A stretch of 64,000 bases of DNA from Zhengella sp020637775 (GTDB taxonomy: Bacteria; Pseudomonadota; Alphaproteobacteria; Rhizobiales; Rhizobiaceae): assembly GCF_041397485.1 (NCBI RefSeq), contig NZ_JAWKWO010000004.1, positions 186,001 to 250,000 on the forward strand. The letters are read 5' to 3'. Below, piece after piece: positions 1 to 8,514 of the stretch (position 1 is the first letter of the stretch; every line of letters starts with the position of its first letter). The notes beneath the pieces were generated by a model. It did no database searches, had not been told where the DNA came from, and was given only the letters and a program-made list of their open reading frames with translations. A program made the position numbers and the translations under genes.

Positions 1-1901
1 GGGACCGGGAGCGAGAACCAGCGTTTCGATGCATCGCCACACTCAACCGGAAGCTGAAATTCAAATCCGGCATGTGTCCTGTTGAAGCAGGCAGCGATAC
101 GCCGCCGGCCGTCCTGTCCGGCCGAAAGGATCATCGTCAGCCGTCCGGCCCCCTCTGCCTCCCAATCTCCCGGTGTCATGGCGTTCCCGTCCGGGCGCAG
201 CCATTCCACGTCAGCAATGCCATGCGCATGTTTCGCGCCCGTCAGGTAGGGCGGCGCAAAGGCGCGCGGGAAACGCGATCGCAAACGCGCCAGCGCCTGC
301 ACATGTCCCAGGAGGCCGTCATCGAGGGTGGTCCAGTCGATCCACGCAAGGCCGTTGTCCTGCGCATAGGCATTGTTGTTGCCGCCCTGGCTGCGGCCGA
401 ACTCGTCGCCAGCCGTCAGCATGATCGTCCCGCGTGTCAGATACAGCGTCGCAAGCAAGGCCTTCAGGTCGCGCCGCCGTGCCGCCTGGATGGCAGGGTC
501 ATCGGTCCGCCCCTCTGCGCCATTGTTCCAGGAGATATTGTGATCGTGGCCGTCGCGATTGCCCTCGCCATTGGCGTCGTTGTGCTTGTGTTCGTGCGCA
601 ACGAGATCGGCCAGCGTGAAGCCGTCATGGGCCGCCAGGAAGCTGACACTGCGCGTGGCCTTCCCGCCGAATATGTCCTGCGACCCGGAAAGGCGGGTTG
701 CGAATCCGCCAAGCGCGTGGCCGTCCCCGCGCCAGAAGCGCCGCATGTCGTCGCGGTAACGGTCGTTCCATTCAAGAAACGGCGCGGGAAAGCGGCCAAG
801 CTGGTAGCCCCCCGGCCCGATGTCCCACGGCTCGGCGATCAGGACGCGCGATCCGATGACGGGATCCGTCAGCATGGCGCGGAGCAAGGGCGCATCCGCT
901 GAAAAGCCTTGGCCCGTGCGTCCCAGCACCGGCGCGAGGTCGAAGCGGAACCCGTCCACGCCGCCGGCCAGCGCGAAATGGCGAAGCGAATCGAGGACCA
1001 GGTCCACGATGACCGGATTGTCGCAGGCCACCGTATTGCCCGTACCTGTATCATTGATGAGCCGCCCTTCATCGTCGCGCCGGAAAGCGCGCGCGCCCAT
1101 CAACCCGCGCAGGCTGAGCACGGTGCCTTCCTCGTCGCTCTCGCCGGTGTGGTTGAACACCAGATCGAGAATGACACCGATGCCATGCGCCCGCAGTGCA
1201 TCCGTCACGGCCCGCAGGTCGGCGATTCCGCCCGGCGCAAGGCGCGGATCGAGCGCCATGAAGGTCACCGGGTTATAACCCCAGGCATTCGCAAGGCCGA
1301 GCGGCGGCAGGTGGCGCTCGTCGATCCACGCGGTCACCGGCATCAGTTCCACCGCGCAAACGCCAATGGATTTCATGTGCGCGATCACCGATGGATGGGC
1401 GAGCGCCGCCAGCGTCCCCCTTTCGGCCTCCGGCACATCGGGGTGCAGCATGGAAAACCCGCGCACATTGACTTCGTAGATCAAGCCGCCCGGCGTGAAG
1501 GTGACAGGCTGCGGCGGGAGTATACTTGCGGTCTTTTCCAGAACTGCCTTTGGCATCAGGTGCGCCGTGTCGCCGCCGGCGCCGCGCCCTCGCCCCAGAA
1601 GCCGCGCGTCGTGGCGATAGGCCCGGTCGATGCGGGTTGCCCAAGGATCGACGAGCAGGCGATCCGGGTCGAACCAGTGCCCGGCTTCCGGTTGCCACGG
1701 GCCGTCGGCGCGAAAGCCATAGGCCTGGCCGGCGCCAAGACCTGGCACTTCGATCCGCCACCAGCCGTCTTCGCCCTGCACCATGGGCAAGCGCTGGCTC
1801 TCGCGGCCCCCGCTATCGAACAGGCACAACCAGACCGTTTGCGCATCCGGTGCCGGCACGGCGAAATGCGCGCCGGTGCCGGTCAGCCGGCTGCCCCTCA
1901 T
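1..1901 (-). CDS. glgX: Glycogen debranching enzyme GlgX (partial, C-terminus cut by window edge)
   Basis: Glycogen debranching enzyme of the GH13 family, which hydrolyses alpha-1,6 branches of limit dextrin left by phosphorylase. About 633 codons are visible from ATG at 1901; the 3' end runs off the window, so only the extreme C-terminus should be missing for a family of roughly 650-700 residues. An N-terminal CBM48-like segment is followed by the GH13 barrel: GFRFDLAP (nucleophile Asp near residue 320), LIAEPWD (acid/base Glu near 351) and AAHDGF (near 421). The start overlaps the pgm stop by 4 bp (ATGA), which supports translational coupling as the last visible gene of the glg operon. The frame is open to the edge and the identification is firm. 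Confidence 0.93.
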   Translation of the reverse strand, partial: MRGSRLTGTGAHFAVPAPDAQTVWLCLFDSGGRESQRLPMVQGEDGWWRIEVPGLGAGQAYGFRADGPWQPEAGHWFDPDRLLVDPWATRIDRAYRHDARLLGRGRGAGGDTAHLMPKAVLEKTASILPPQPVTFTPGGLIYEVNVRGFSMLHPDVPEAERGTLAALAHPSVIAHMKSIGVCAVELMPVTAWIDERHLPPLGLANAWGYNPVTFMALDPRLAPGGIADLRAVTDALRAHGIGVILDLVFNHTGESDEEGTVLSLRGLMGARAFRRDDEGRLINDTGTGNTVACDNPVIVDLVLDSLRHFALAGGVDGFRFDLAPVLGRTGQGFSADAPLLRAMLTDPVIGSRVLIAEPWDIGPGGYQLGRFPAPFLEWNDRYRDDMRRFWRGDGHALGGFATRLSGSQDIFGGKATRSVSFLAAHDGFTLADLVAHEHKHNDANGEGNRDGHDHNISWNNGAEGRTDDPAIQAARRRDLKALLATLYLTRGTIMLTAGDEFGRSQGGNNNAYAQDNGLAWIDWTTLDDGLLGHVQALARLRSRFPRAFAPPYLTGAKHAHGIADVEWLRPDGNAMTPGDWEAEGAGRLTMILSAGQDGRRRIAACFNRTHAGFEFQLPVECGDASKRWFSLPV

Positions 1902-3526
1902 GTGATGACATCAGGCGCGGTGCGGCCGGTATGGCGTGCAATGCCGGCAATGGCGTCGGCCGCGGCGATGAGCGGCGCCAGCGCCGCTTGCGTCTCCTGC
2001 CCATGCCGCGAGGCGTCCGGCTCGTAGCGCTCGATATAGACCCGGATCGTCGCCCCCGACGTTCCCGTGCCGGACAGCCGGAAGACGATGCGCGAACCGC
2101 CTTCGAAGAAGATCCGCAAGCCCTGTCCGTTCGCCACGGAACCATCGACGGGATCGGTATAGGAAAAGGAATCCGCGCCCTCGACCGTCATGCCCTCGAA
2201 GACCTGTCCGGCAAGCCCGCCAAGCCGGCTTTCGAGATCGCCCATCAGCGCCTGCGCCTTGTCGGTCTCGACGCCTTCGTAATCGTGGCGGGTATAGAAA
2301 TTGCGCCCGTATTCGGCCCAGTGGCCTTCCACGATCCGCTTCACCGGTTCGCGCCGCACCGCCAGGATGTTGAGCCAGAGCAGGATGGCCCACAGACCGT
2401 CCTTCTCGCGCACATGGTCCGAGCCCGTGCCCGCGCTTTCCTCGCCGCAGATCGTCACCTGGCCCGCATCCAGCAGGTTACCGAAGAATTTCCACCCCGT
2501 CGGCGTCTCATGCATCTCGATGCCGAGTTTTTCGGCCACCCGGTCGGCGGCCGCCGAGGTGGGCATGGAGCGCGCGATGCCCGCAATTCCTTTCGCATAG
2601 CCGGGTGCCAGATGGGCATTGGCCGCCAGCAGGGCCAGCGAATCCGATGGCGTGACGAAGATGCCCTTGCCGAGGATCAGGTTGCGGTCGCCATCGCCAT
2701 CCGAAGCAGCGGCGAAATCCGGCCCGTCCGCGCCCATGACCATGTCATACAGGTGGCGGGCGTGGACGAGGTTGGGGTCGGGATGATGGCCGCCGAAATC
2801 GGGCAGCGGCGTTGCGTTGAGAACCGTTCCCGCCGGCGCGCCGAGCCTGTTTTCCAGGATCTCGCGCGCATAGGGGCCGGTGATGGCGCTCATGGAATCC
2901 ATCACCACGCGGAAACCCGAGGCGAACAGGCCGCGGATCGCATCGAAATCGAACAGGCTCTCCATCAGGTCCGCGTAATCGGCCACCGGGTCGACCACCT
3001 GCACGGCCATGCCGGCGACGCGATGGACGCCGATCGCGGAAAGGTCGATGTCGGGCGTCTCCACCGTCAGGTAACGATCGATGACCTTCGAGCGCGCGAA
3101 CACCGCATCCGTGATGCGCTCCGGCGCAGGACCGCCATTGGCGATATTGTACTTGATGCCGAAATCCTCCGTCGGCCCGCCCGGATTGTGGCTGGCCGAG
3201 AGCACAAGCCCGCCGAACACACCGTTCTTGCGGATGACATGCGAGGCCGCTGGCGTCGACAACAACCCGCCCTGCCCCACGAGTACGCGCCCGAACCCGT
3301 TGGCCGCAGCCATGCGGATGGCGGTCTGGATGACGACGTCGTTGTAGTAGCGCCCGTCACCGCCGATCACCAGCGTCTTGCCGGCAAAGCCGTCCAGGCT
3401 GTCGAACACGGACTGAATGAAATTCTCGGCATAGTTTGGCTGCGCGAAGACCGGCACTTTCTTGCGCAGGCCGGACGTGCCGGGACGTTGATCGGCATGT
3501 GGCGTGGTGGCGACGGTGACGGTCAC
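1898..3526 (-). CDS. pgm: Phosphoglucomutase
   Basis: Alpha-D-phosphoglucomutase, 542 aa, interconverting glucose-1-phosphate and glucose-6-phosphate and so linking glycogen metabolism to central carbon flow. The phosphoserine loop SASHNPGG lies near residues 110-117 and the metal-binding DGDGDR loop near 290. GTG at 3526 is chosen because it overlaps the glgA stop (GTGA) and gives the usual family length; the frame is open further upstream, but that part lies over glgA and has no family similarity. It sits between glgA and glgX with 4-bp overlaps on both sides, as in other Rhizobiales glg operons. Confidence 0.95.
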   Translation of the reverse strand: MTVTVATTPHADQRPGTSGLRKKVPVFAQPNYAENFIQSVFDSLDGFAGKTLVIGGDGRYYNDVVIQTAIRMAAANGFGRVLVGQGGLLSTPAASHVIRKNGVFGGLVLSASHNPGGPTEDFGIKYNIANGGPAPERITDAVFARSKVIDRYLTVETPDIDLSAIGVHRVAGMAVQVVDPVADYADLMESLFDFDAIRGLFASGFRVVMDSMSAITGPYAREILENRLGAPAGTVLNATPLPDFGGHHPDPNLVHARHLYDMVMGADGPDFAAASDGDGDRNLILGKGIFVTPSDSLALLAANAHLAPGYAKGIAGIARSMPTSAAADRVAEKLGIEMHETPTGWKFFGNLLDAGQVTICGEESAGTGSDHVREKDGLWAILLWLNILAVRREPVKRIVEGHWAEYGRNFYTRHDYEGVETDKAQALMGDLESRLGGLAGQVFEGMTVEGADSFSYTDPVDGSVANGQGLRIFFEGGSRIVFRLSGTGTSGATIRVYIERYEPDASRHGQETQAALAPLIAAADAIAGIARHTGRTAPDVIT

Positions 3527-4980
3527 GATACAGCGGCTCCCTTGTGGACCAGCGAGGAGAAGAGATCGGCATAGCGCAGAGCGCTGGCATTCCAGGAGAC
3601 ATCCGCCGCCATCGCCCGCTTCTGCATGGTGCCCCATGCCTTCGGCGCGTGGTAGAGCGCCACCGTGCGCGCCAGCGCGGCCATCAGTGCGTCATGGGAG
3701 AGCGGCGCGAACTGGATGCCGGTGGCAACGCCTGCCGTGAGCCCGGCGTGGTTGGCGTCGATCACCGTGTCGGCCAGCCCCCCCGTGCGCGTGACGACCG
3801 GAATGCAGCCATAGCGCAACCCGCAAAGCTGGGTCAGGCCGCAGGGCTCGAAGCGCGACGGCACGAGAATGGCGTCGGCGCCCGCCTGCATCAGGTGCGA
3901 CAGCGGCTCGTCATAGCCGATCATGGTGCCGATACGGCCCTTGTGCCGTGCGGCAGCGGCCAGCATCAGCCCTTCCAGCCCCTTGTCGCCGGAGCCCAGC
4001 ACCGCAAGCTTGGCGCCCATGGAGACAAGCCCGTCCAGCCCCCCTGCCAGCACGTCCATCCCCTTCTGCCAGGTCAGGCGGGAAATCACGCAGAACAGCG
4101 GCGCATTGTCTTCGTCCAGCCCGAAACGGTGTTCGATGGCACGGCGGTTGGCCTGCCGTCCCTTCAGGCTGCGCGCCGAGAAGGTTTTTGCCAGCGCCTC
4201 GTCTGTCTCCGGGTTCCATATGCCGGTGTCGATACCATTGACGATGCCGTGCAGCACATCGGACCGCCCGTTGATCAGTCCTTCCAGCCCCATGCCGAAG
4301 TCCGCGGTGCGGATTTCCTGCGCATAGGTCGGGCTGACCGTGGTGATGGCGTCGGCGGCCTGCAGGCCTGCCTTCAGGAAGCCGACGCTGCCGTAATATT
4401 CGACGCCGTCCAGCGACCAAGCCTGTTCCGGCAGCCCGAGTTCGCCGAAGACAGAGGGCGCGAACTGGCCCTGGAAGGCAAGGTTGTGGACCGTGATGAC
4501 GGTCGGCGCAAACGGCTTGCCGGAATGCCTGAGATAGGCCGGAACCATCGCGGCCTGCCAGTCATGCACATGCACCGCATCGGGCCGGTAGCCGGCAATG
4601 GCGCCTTGCGCCACGGCCGCCGCGGCTTGCGAAAATGCGGCGAAACGCCGCCAGTTGTCGCCAAAGTCGCGGCCTGCGAGATCGCTGTAGGGCCCGCCTT
4701 CGCGATCGAACAGATGCGGTGCATCGAGCAGCAGCAGATCGAGCCCGCCATGGCTGGCGGCCAGGAGATGGGCCGGACCGCCGAACAGGTGATCGAAGGT
4801 GGCCACCTTCCGGGGCTTCTTCCTGCCCAGCCGCGCCTTGACCGCGGGGTAGGCCGGCACGATGGTTCGCACGCTCACCCCATGGGCGGCCAGCGCCGGC
4901 GGCAGGGCGCCCGCCACATCGGCAAGGCCGCCGGTCTTGACCAGCGGGAAGATCTCGGACGCAACGGAAAGGATGTTCAT
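3523..4980 (-). CDS. glgA: Glycogen synthase (ADP-glucose)
   Basis: GT5 glycogen synthase, 485 aa, transferring glucose from ADP-glucose to the growing alpha-1,4 chain. The N-terminal LVKTGGLADV motif (Lys at about residue 16) is the ADP-glucose binding signature, and the C-terminal GT-B half carries SRFEPCGLTQ with the conserved Glu. Full family length. The ATG overlaps the glgC stop by 4 bp and its own stop overlaps the GTG of pgm, so the three genes look translationally coupled. Confidence 0.96.
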   Translation of the reverse strand: MNILSVASEIFPLVKTGGLADVAGALPPALAAHGVSVRTIVPAYPAVKARLGRKKPRKVATFDHLFGGPAHLLAASHGGLDLLLLDAPHLFDREGGPYSDLAGRDFGDNWRRFAAFSQAAAAVAQGAIAGYRPDAVHVHDWQAAMVPAYLRHSGKPFAPTVITVHNLAFQGQFAPSVFGELGLPEQAWSLDGVEYYGSVGFLKAGLQAADAITTVSPTYAQEIRTADFGMGLEGLINGRSDVLHGIVNGIDTGIWNPETDEALAKTFSARSLKGRQANRRAIEHRFGLDEDNAPLFCVISRLTWQKGMDVLAGGLDGLVSMGAKLAVLGSGDKGLEGLMLAAAARHKGRIGTMIGYDEPLSHLMQAGADAILVPSRFEPCGLTQLCGLRYGCIPVVTRTGGLADTVIDANHAGLTAGVATGIQFAPLSHDALMAALARTVALYHAPKAWGTMQKRAMAADVSWNASALRYADLFSSLVHKGAAVS

Positions 4981-6248
4981 TCGTAGACGAGACCCGCCTT
5001 GTCCAGCATGGATTGGGTGATGAGACAGACGCCGTTCGCCGTGCGCCGGAACCGGCTGGCGTCAAGGTCCGGATCCTCGCCCACCACCAGCCCCGACGGG
5101 ATCTTCACCCCCCGGTCGATGACCACCCTGGACAGCCGGGCATGCCGGCCGATCACGCATTCGGGCAGCACCACCGCCTCTTGCAGGCTGGAATAGGAGC
5201 GCGCCAGCGTACCGGTGAACAGCAGGCTGCGATGGATCGACGAACCGGAAATGATGCAGTCGCCGGAGACCAGCGAGGAAATCGCCTGGCCCACGCGGCC
5301 TTCCTCGTTGTGCACGAACTTGGCCGGCGGGCGAATTTCCGCATAGGTCCAGATCGGCCAGGAGCGGTCGAAAAGGTCCAGTTCCGGCAGGATGTCGTTG
5401 AGGTCGATATTGGCCTGCCAATAGGCATCGATCGTGCCGACATCGCGCCAATAGGCCTCGTTCTCGGACGATGCGCGCACACAGGACTGGCCGAAGCGAT
5501 GCGCCACCGCCTTTCCGTTCTTCACGATATGCGGGATGATGTCCTTGCCGAAGTCCCGGCTGGAATTGGGGTCGGCGGCATCGCGCTTCAATTCCTCGAT
5601 CAGGAAGCGCGTCGAGAACACGTAAATGCCCATCGAGGCCAGCGACATGTCCGGGTTGCCGGGAATGGCAGGTGGATCGGCCGGCTTTTCCACGAAATCG
5701 ACGATCCGGCTGTTCTCGTCCACATGCATGACGCCGAAGCCGCTCGCCTCCATGCGCGGCACTTCCAGGCAGCCGATGGTGACGTCGGCATTCTGGCTGA
5801 CATGCTGTTGCAGCATGATCTCGTAGTCCATCTTGTAGATGTGGTCGCCCGCCAGGATGACCATGTATTCAACGCCGTAATCCTCGATGATGTCGACATT
5901 CTGGTACACCGCGTCCGCCGTGCCTTCATACCACTGGTGCTCGGAAACGCGCTGGCTGGCCGGCAGGATGTCGAAGCTTTCATTGCGCTCCGGCCGCAGG
6001 AAGTTCCAGCCGCGCTGGAGATGGCGGATCAGCGAATGCGCCTTGTATTGCGTGGCCACGCCAATGCGCCGGATGCCGGAATTGATGGCGTTGGACAGGG
6101 CGAAATCGATGATCCGCGTCTTGCCGCCGAAATAGACCGCAGGCTTGGCGCGCCGGTCGGTCAGTTCGTGCAGCCGGCTGCCCCGCCCTCCGGCCAGCAC
6201 ATAGGCCATGGCGTTTCTGGCCAGCGGCGCATTGCGTTCAACCACCAT
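4977..6248 (-). CDS. glgC: Glucose-1-phosphate adenylyltransferase (ADP-glucose pyrophosphorylase)
   Basis: ADP-glucose pyrophosphorylase, 423 aa, the committed and allosterically controlled step of glycogen synthesis (glucose-1-P + ATP to ADP-glucose). The N-terminal LAGGRGSRL nucleotide loop, the DRRAKPAVYFGG segment and the C-terminal left-handed beta-helix region (VVIDRGVKIP) are all visible, and the overall sequence closely follows the Agrobacterium-type enzyme. A strong GGAGGA ribosome site precedes the ATG in the 21-bp gap behind glgB. It lies inside the glgP-B-C-A-pgm-X operon. Confidence 0.97.
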   Translation of the reverse strand: MVVERNAPLARNAMAYVLAGGRGSRLHELTDRRAKPAVYFGGKTRIIDFALSNAINSGIRRIGVATQYKAHSLIRHLQRGWNFLRPERNESFDILPASQRVSEHQWYEGTADAVYQNVDIIEDYGVEYMVILAGDHIYKMDYEIMLQQHVSQNADVTIGCLEVPRMEASGFGVMHVDENSRIVDFVEKPADPPAIPGNPDMSLASMGIYVFSTRFLIEELKRDAADPNSSRDFGKDIIPHIVKNGKAVAHRFGQSCVRASSENEAYWRDVGTIDAYWQANIDLNDILPELDLFDRSWPIWTYAEIRPPAKFVHNEEGRVGQAISSLVSGDCIISGSSIHRSLLFTGTLARSYSSLQEAVVLPECVIGRHARLSRVVIDRGVKIPSGLVVGEDPDLDASRFRRTANGVCLITQSMLDKAGLVYE

Positions 6249-6269
6249 GTTTTCCTCCTCCGGGCCTTC

Positions 6270-8474
6270 TCAGCCCTCCCCCTCGCTCTGCACCAGCATC
6301 AGCGTGGCGAGCGGCGGCAATGTCAGCCGCGCAAGCCCGCCCGCCACCTCCACGGCGCCGAGATTTCCCACACCGGATCCGCCATAGGCGGCCGCGTCCG
6401 TGTTCACCACTTCCCGCCACGTGCCATCTGCCGGCATGGGAAGTTCGTAGCCGGTCAGCATTTGCGGCGTGAAGTTTGACACCACGACGACAGGCTTTTC
6501 CCCCGGTGCCTTTCTTTGCCAGGCATAGACCGAGTTTTCCGCGTCATCGGCCCTGAGCCATTCGAAACCCTCCGGCTCGCAATCGCGCGCATGCAGGGCC
6601 GGAAAGGTCCGGTAGGCCATGTTCAGGTCGCGCACGAGCTGGCGCACCCCGTCATGGGCGTGATGATCGACCAGATCCCAGTCGAGGCCGCGTGCCTCCG
6701 ACCATTCGTTGCGCTGGGCGAACTCCTGCCCCATGAACAGCAGTTTCTTGCCCGGATAGCCCCACATGAAGCCGTAATAGGCGCGCAGCGTCGCGAATTT
6801 CTGCCAGTCGTCGCCCGCCATCTTGCCCAGCAGCGAGCCCTTGCCATGCACCACCTCGTCATGGCTGAGCGGCAGCACGAAATTCTCCGAAAAGGCATAG
6901 AGCAGACCGAAAGTAAGGTCGTTGTGGTGATATTTGCGGTGCACCGGATCGCGCTGGAGATAGGTCAGCGTGTCGTGCATGAAGCCCATGTTCCACTTGA
7001 AGCCGAAGCCCAGCCCCCCCTCATGCACCGGATGGGAGACTTTCGGCCAGGAGGTCGATTCCTCGGCGATCGTCATGATGCCGGGATGCGCGCCATAGAC
7101 GGCGCGGTTCATGTCCTTGAGGAAGTCCACTGCTTCCAGGTTTTCCCGCCCGCCCTTCTCGTTGGGAATCCACTCCCCTTCCTTGCGCGAGTAGTCGAGA
7201 TAGAGCATCGAGGCGACCGCATCGACGCGGAACCCGTCGACATGGTAGCGCTCGGCCCAGAACAGGGCGTTGTTGGTCAGGAAGGCCGCAACCTCGGTGC
7301 GTCCGAAATTGTAGATCGCCGTGTTCCAGTCCGGGTGGAACCCCTTGCGCGGATCCTCGTGTTCGTAAAGCGCGGTGCCGTCGAAACGGGCCAGGCCGTG
7401 CGCATCGGTGGGGAAATGCGCCGGCACCCAGTCGATCAGGATGCCGATGCCCGCCCGGTGCGCACCGTCGACGAAGCGGGCGAAGCCCTCCGGCGCGCCG
7501 AACCGGGCCGTAGGCGCATAAAGGCCGGTGGCCTGATAACCCCAGGACGGGTCGTAGGGATGTTCCGAGATGGGGAGAAACTCGATATGCGTGAAGCCCA
7601 TTTCCACGCAATAGGGGATCAGCCGGTCGGCCAGTTCGTCCCAGGACAGGAACGAGCCGTCCATGCGCCGCTGCCAGGATCCCGCATGAACCTCATAGAT
7701 CGAGATCGGCACCCGCCGCGCGTCTGTCTTTGCCCAATGCGCCCTGTGCGCGGCATCGCCCCATTCATGGCCCGGCGGGTCAGCGGTGATGGAGGCCGTG
7801 GCTGGCCGCAGTTCGGAGCGGAAGGCGAAGGGATCGGCCTTGAGCGGCAGCAGCCGGCCATCGGCGGCCACAATCTCGAACTTGTAGGGCTCGTCACGTC
7901 CCAGGTCTGCGACGAAGATTTCCCAGATGCCGGAATCGCGCCGGTGCCGCATCACATGGCGGCGTCCGTCCCAATGGTTGAAATGCCCGACCAGCGAGAC
8001 GCGCCGCGCATTCGGCGCCCAGACGGCGAAATGCACCCCGCGCGCGCCCTCGTGGTCGATGACATGGGCGCCCAGCTTGTCGAACAGGCGCAGATGCGAG
8101 CCTTGCGCATGATAGAAATCGTCCATAGGACCGAGGACCGGGCCGAACGTATAGGGATCGGCGAAAACCCAGTCCTGCCCGTTGGCCTGCGCGCGATAGC
8201 GCAAGGGCTGGCGTGACGCGAGATCGACGCGCCCCTCGAAAAGGCCGTTTCCCAGGCTCGCCAGCACACCGGCCTCCGTCCCGCCCAGCGTCAGGGCGGT
8301 TACTGCTTCGGCGCCGGGAACAAATGTCCGGGCAAGGAAGCCGGCAGCGCTTTCGTGCAAGCCCAGCACGGCGAAGGGATCGGGATGCGAGGCATCGGCA
8401 ATGGCGCGAATCTCCCGCTCGGTCAGGGGGGGCAACTGCTTGTCCTTGCCGGCCGTCTCGCGCCTTGCGGTCAT
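6270..8474 (-). CDS. glgB: 1,4-alpha-glucan branching enzyme
   Basis: Glycogen branching enzyme of GH13, 734 aa, creating alpha-1,6 branches. It has the long-form architecture: an N-terminal extension, a CBM48 domain with VHFAVWAPNA near residues 150-160, and a catalytic barrel with GFRVDAV (nucleophile Asp near 415), IAEEST (Glu near 468) and LSHDEVVHGK. The C-terminal beta domain is complete. It is separated from glgP by 40 bp and from glgC by 21 bp on the same strand. Confidence 0.96.
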   Translation of the reverse strand: MTARRETAGKDKQLPPLTEREIRAIADASHPDPFAVLGLHESAAGFLARTFVPGAEAVTALTLGGTEAGVLASLGNGLFEGRVDLASRQPLRYRAQANGQDWVFADPYTFGPVLGPMDDFYHAQGSHLRLFDKLGAHVIDHEGARGVHFAVWAPNARRVSLVGHFNHWDGRRHVMRHRRDSGIWEIFVADLGRDEPYKFEIVAADGRLLPLKADPFAFRSELRPATASITADPPGHEWGDAAHRAHWAKTDARRVPISIYEVHAGSWQRRMDGSFLSWDELADRLIPYCVEMGFTHIEFLPISEHPYDPSWGYQATGLYAPTARFGAPEGFARFVDGAHRAGIGILIDWVPAHFPTDAHGLARFDGTALYEHEDPRKGFHPDWNTAIYNFGRTEVAAFLTNNALFWAERYHVDGFRVDAVASMLYLDYSRKEGEWIPNEKGGRENLEAVDFLKDMNRAVYGAHPGIMTIAEESTSWPKVSHPVHEGGLGFGFKWNMGFMHDTLTYLQRDPVHRKYHHNDLTFGLLYAFSENFVLPLSHDEVVHGKGSLLGKMAGDDWQKFATLRAYYGFMWGYPGKKLLFMGQEFAQRNEWSEARGLDWDLVDHHAHDGVRQLVRDLNMAYRTFPALHARDCEPEGFEWLRADDAENSVYAWQRKAPGEKPVVVVSNFTPQMLTGYELPMPADGTWREVVNTDAAAYGGSGVGNLGAVEVAGGLARLTLPPLATLMLVQSEGEG

Positions 8475-8514
8475 CCGCTTTTCATCCCCCCGCCCTCGCC
8501 TTTCACGTCAATCC

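Noticed and set aside
909..3574. Long plus-strand open frames (372 and 682 codons) opposite glgX and pgm
   Set aside because: They lie antisense to clearly recognised genes, have Arg/Ala-rich compositions typical of GC-rich shadow frames, and match no family.
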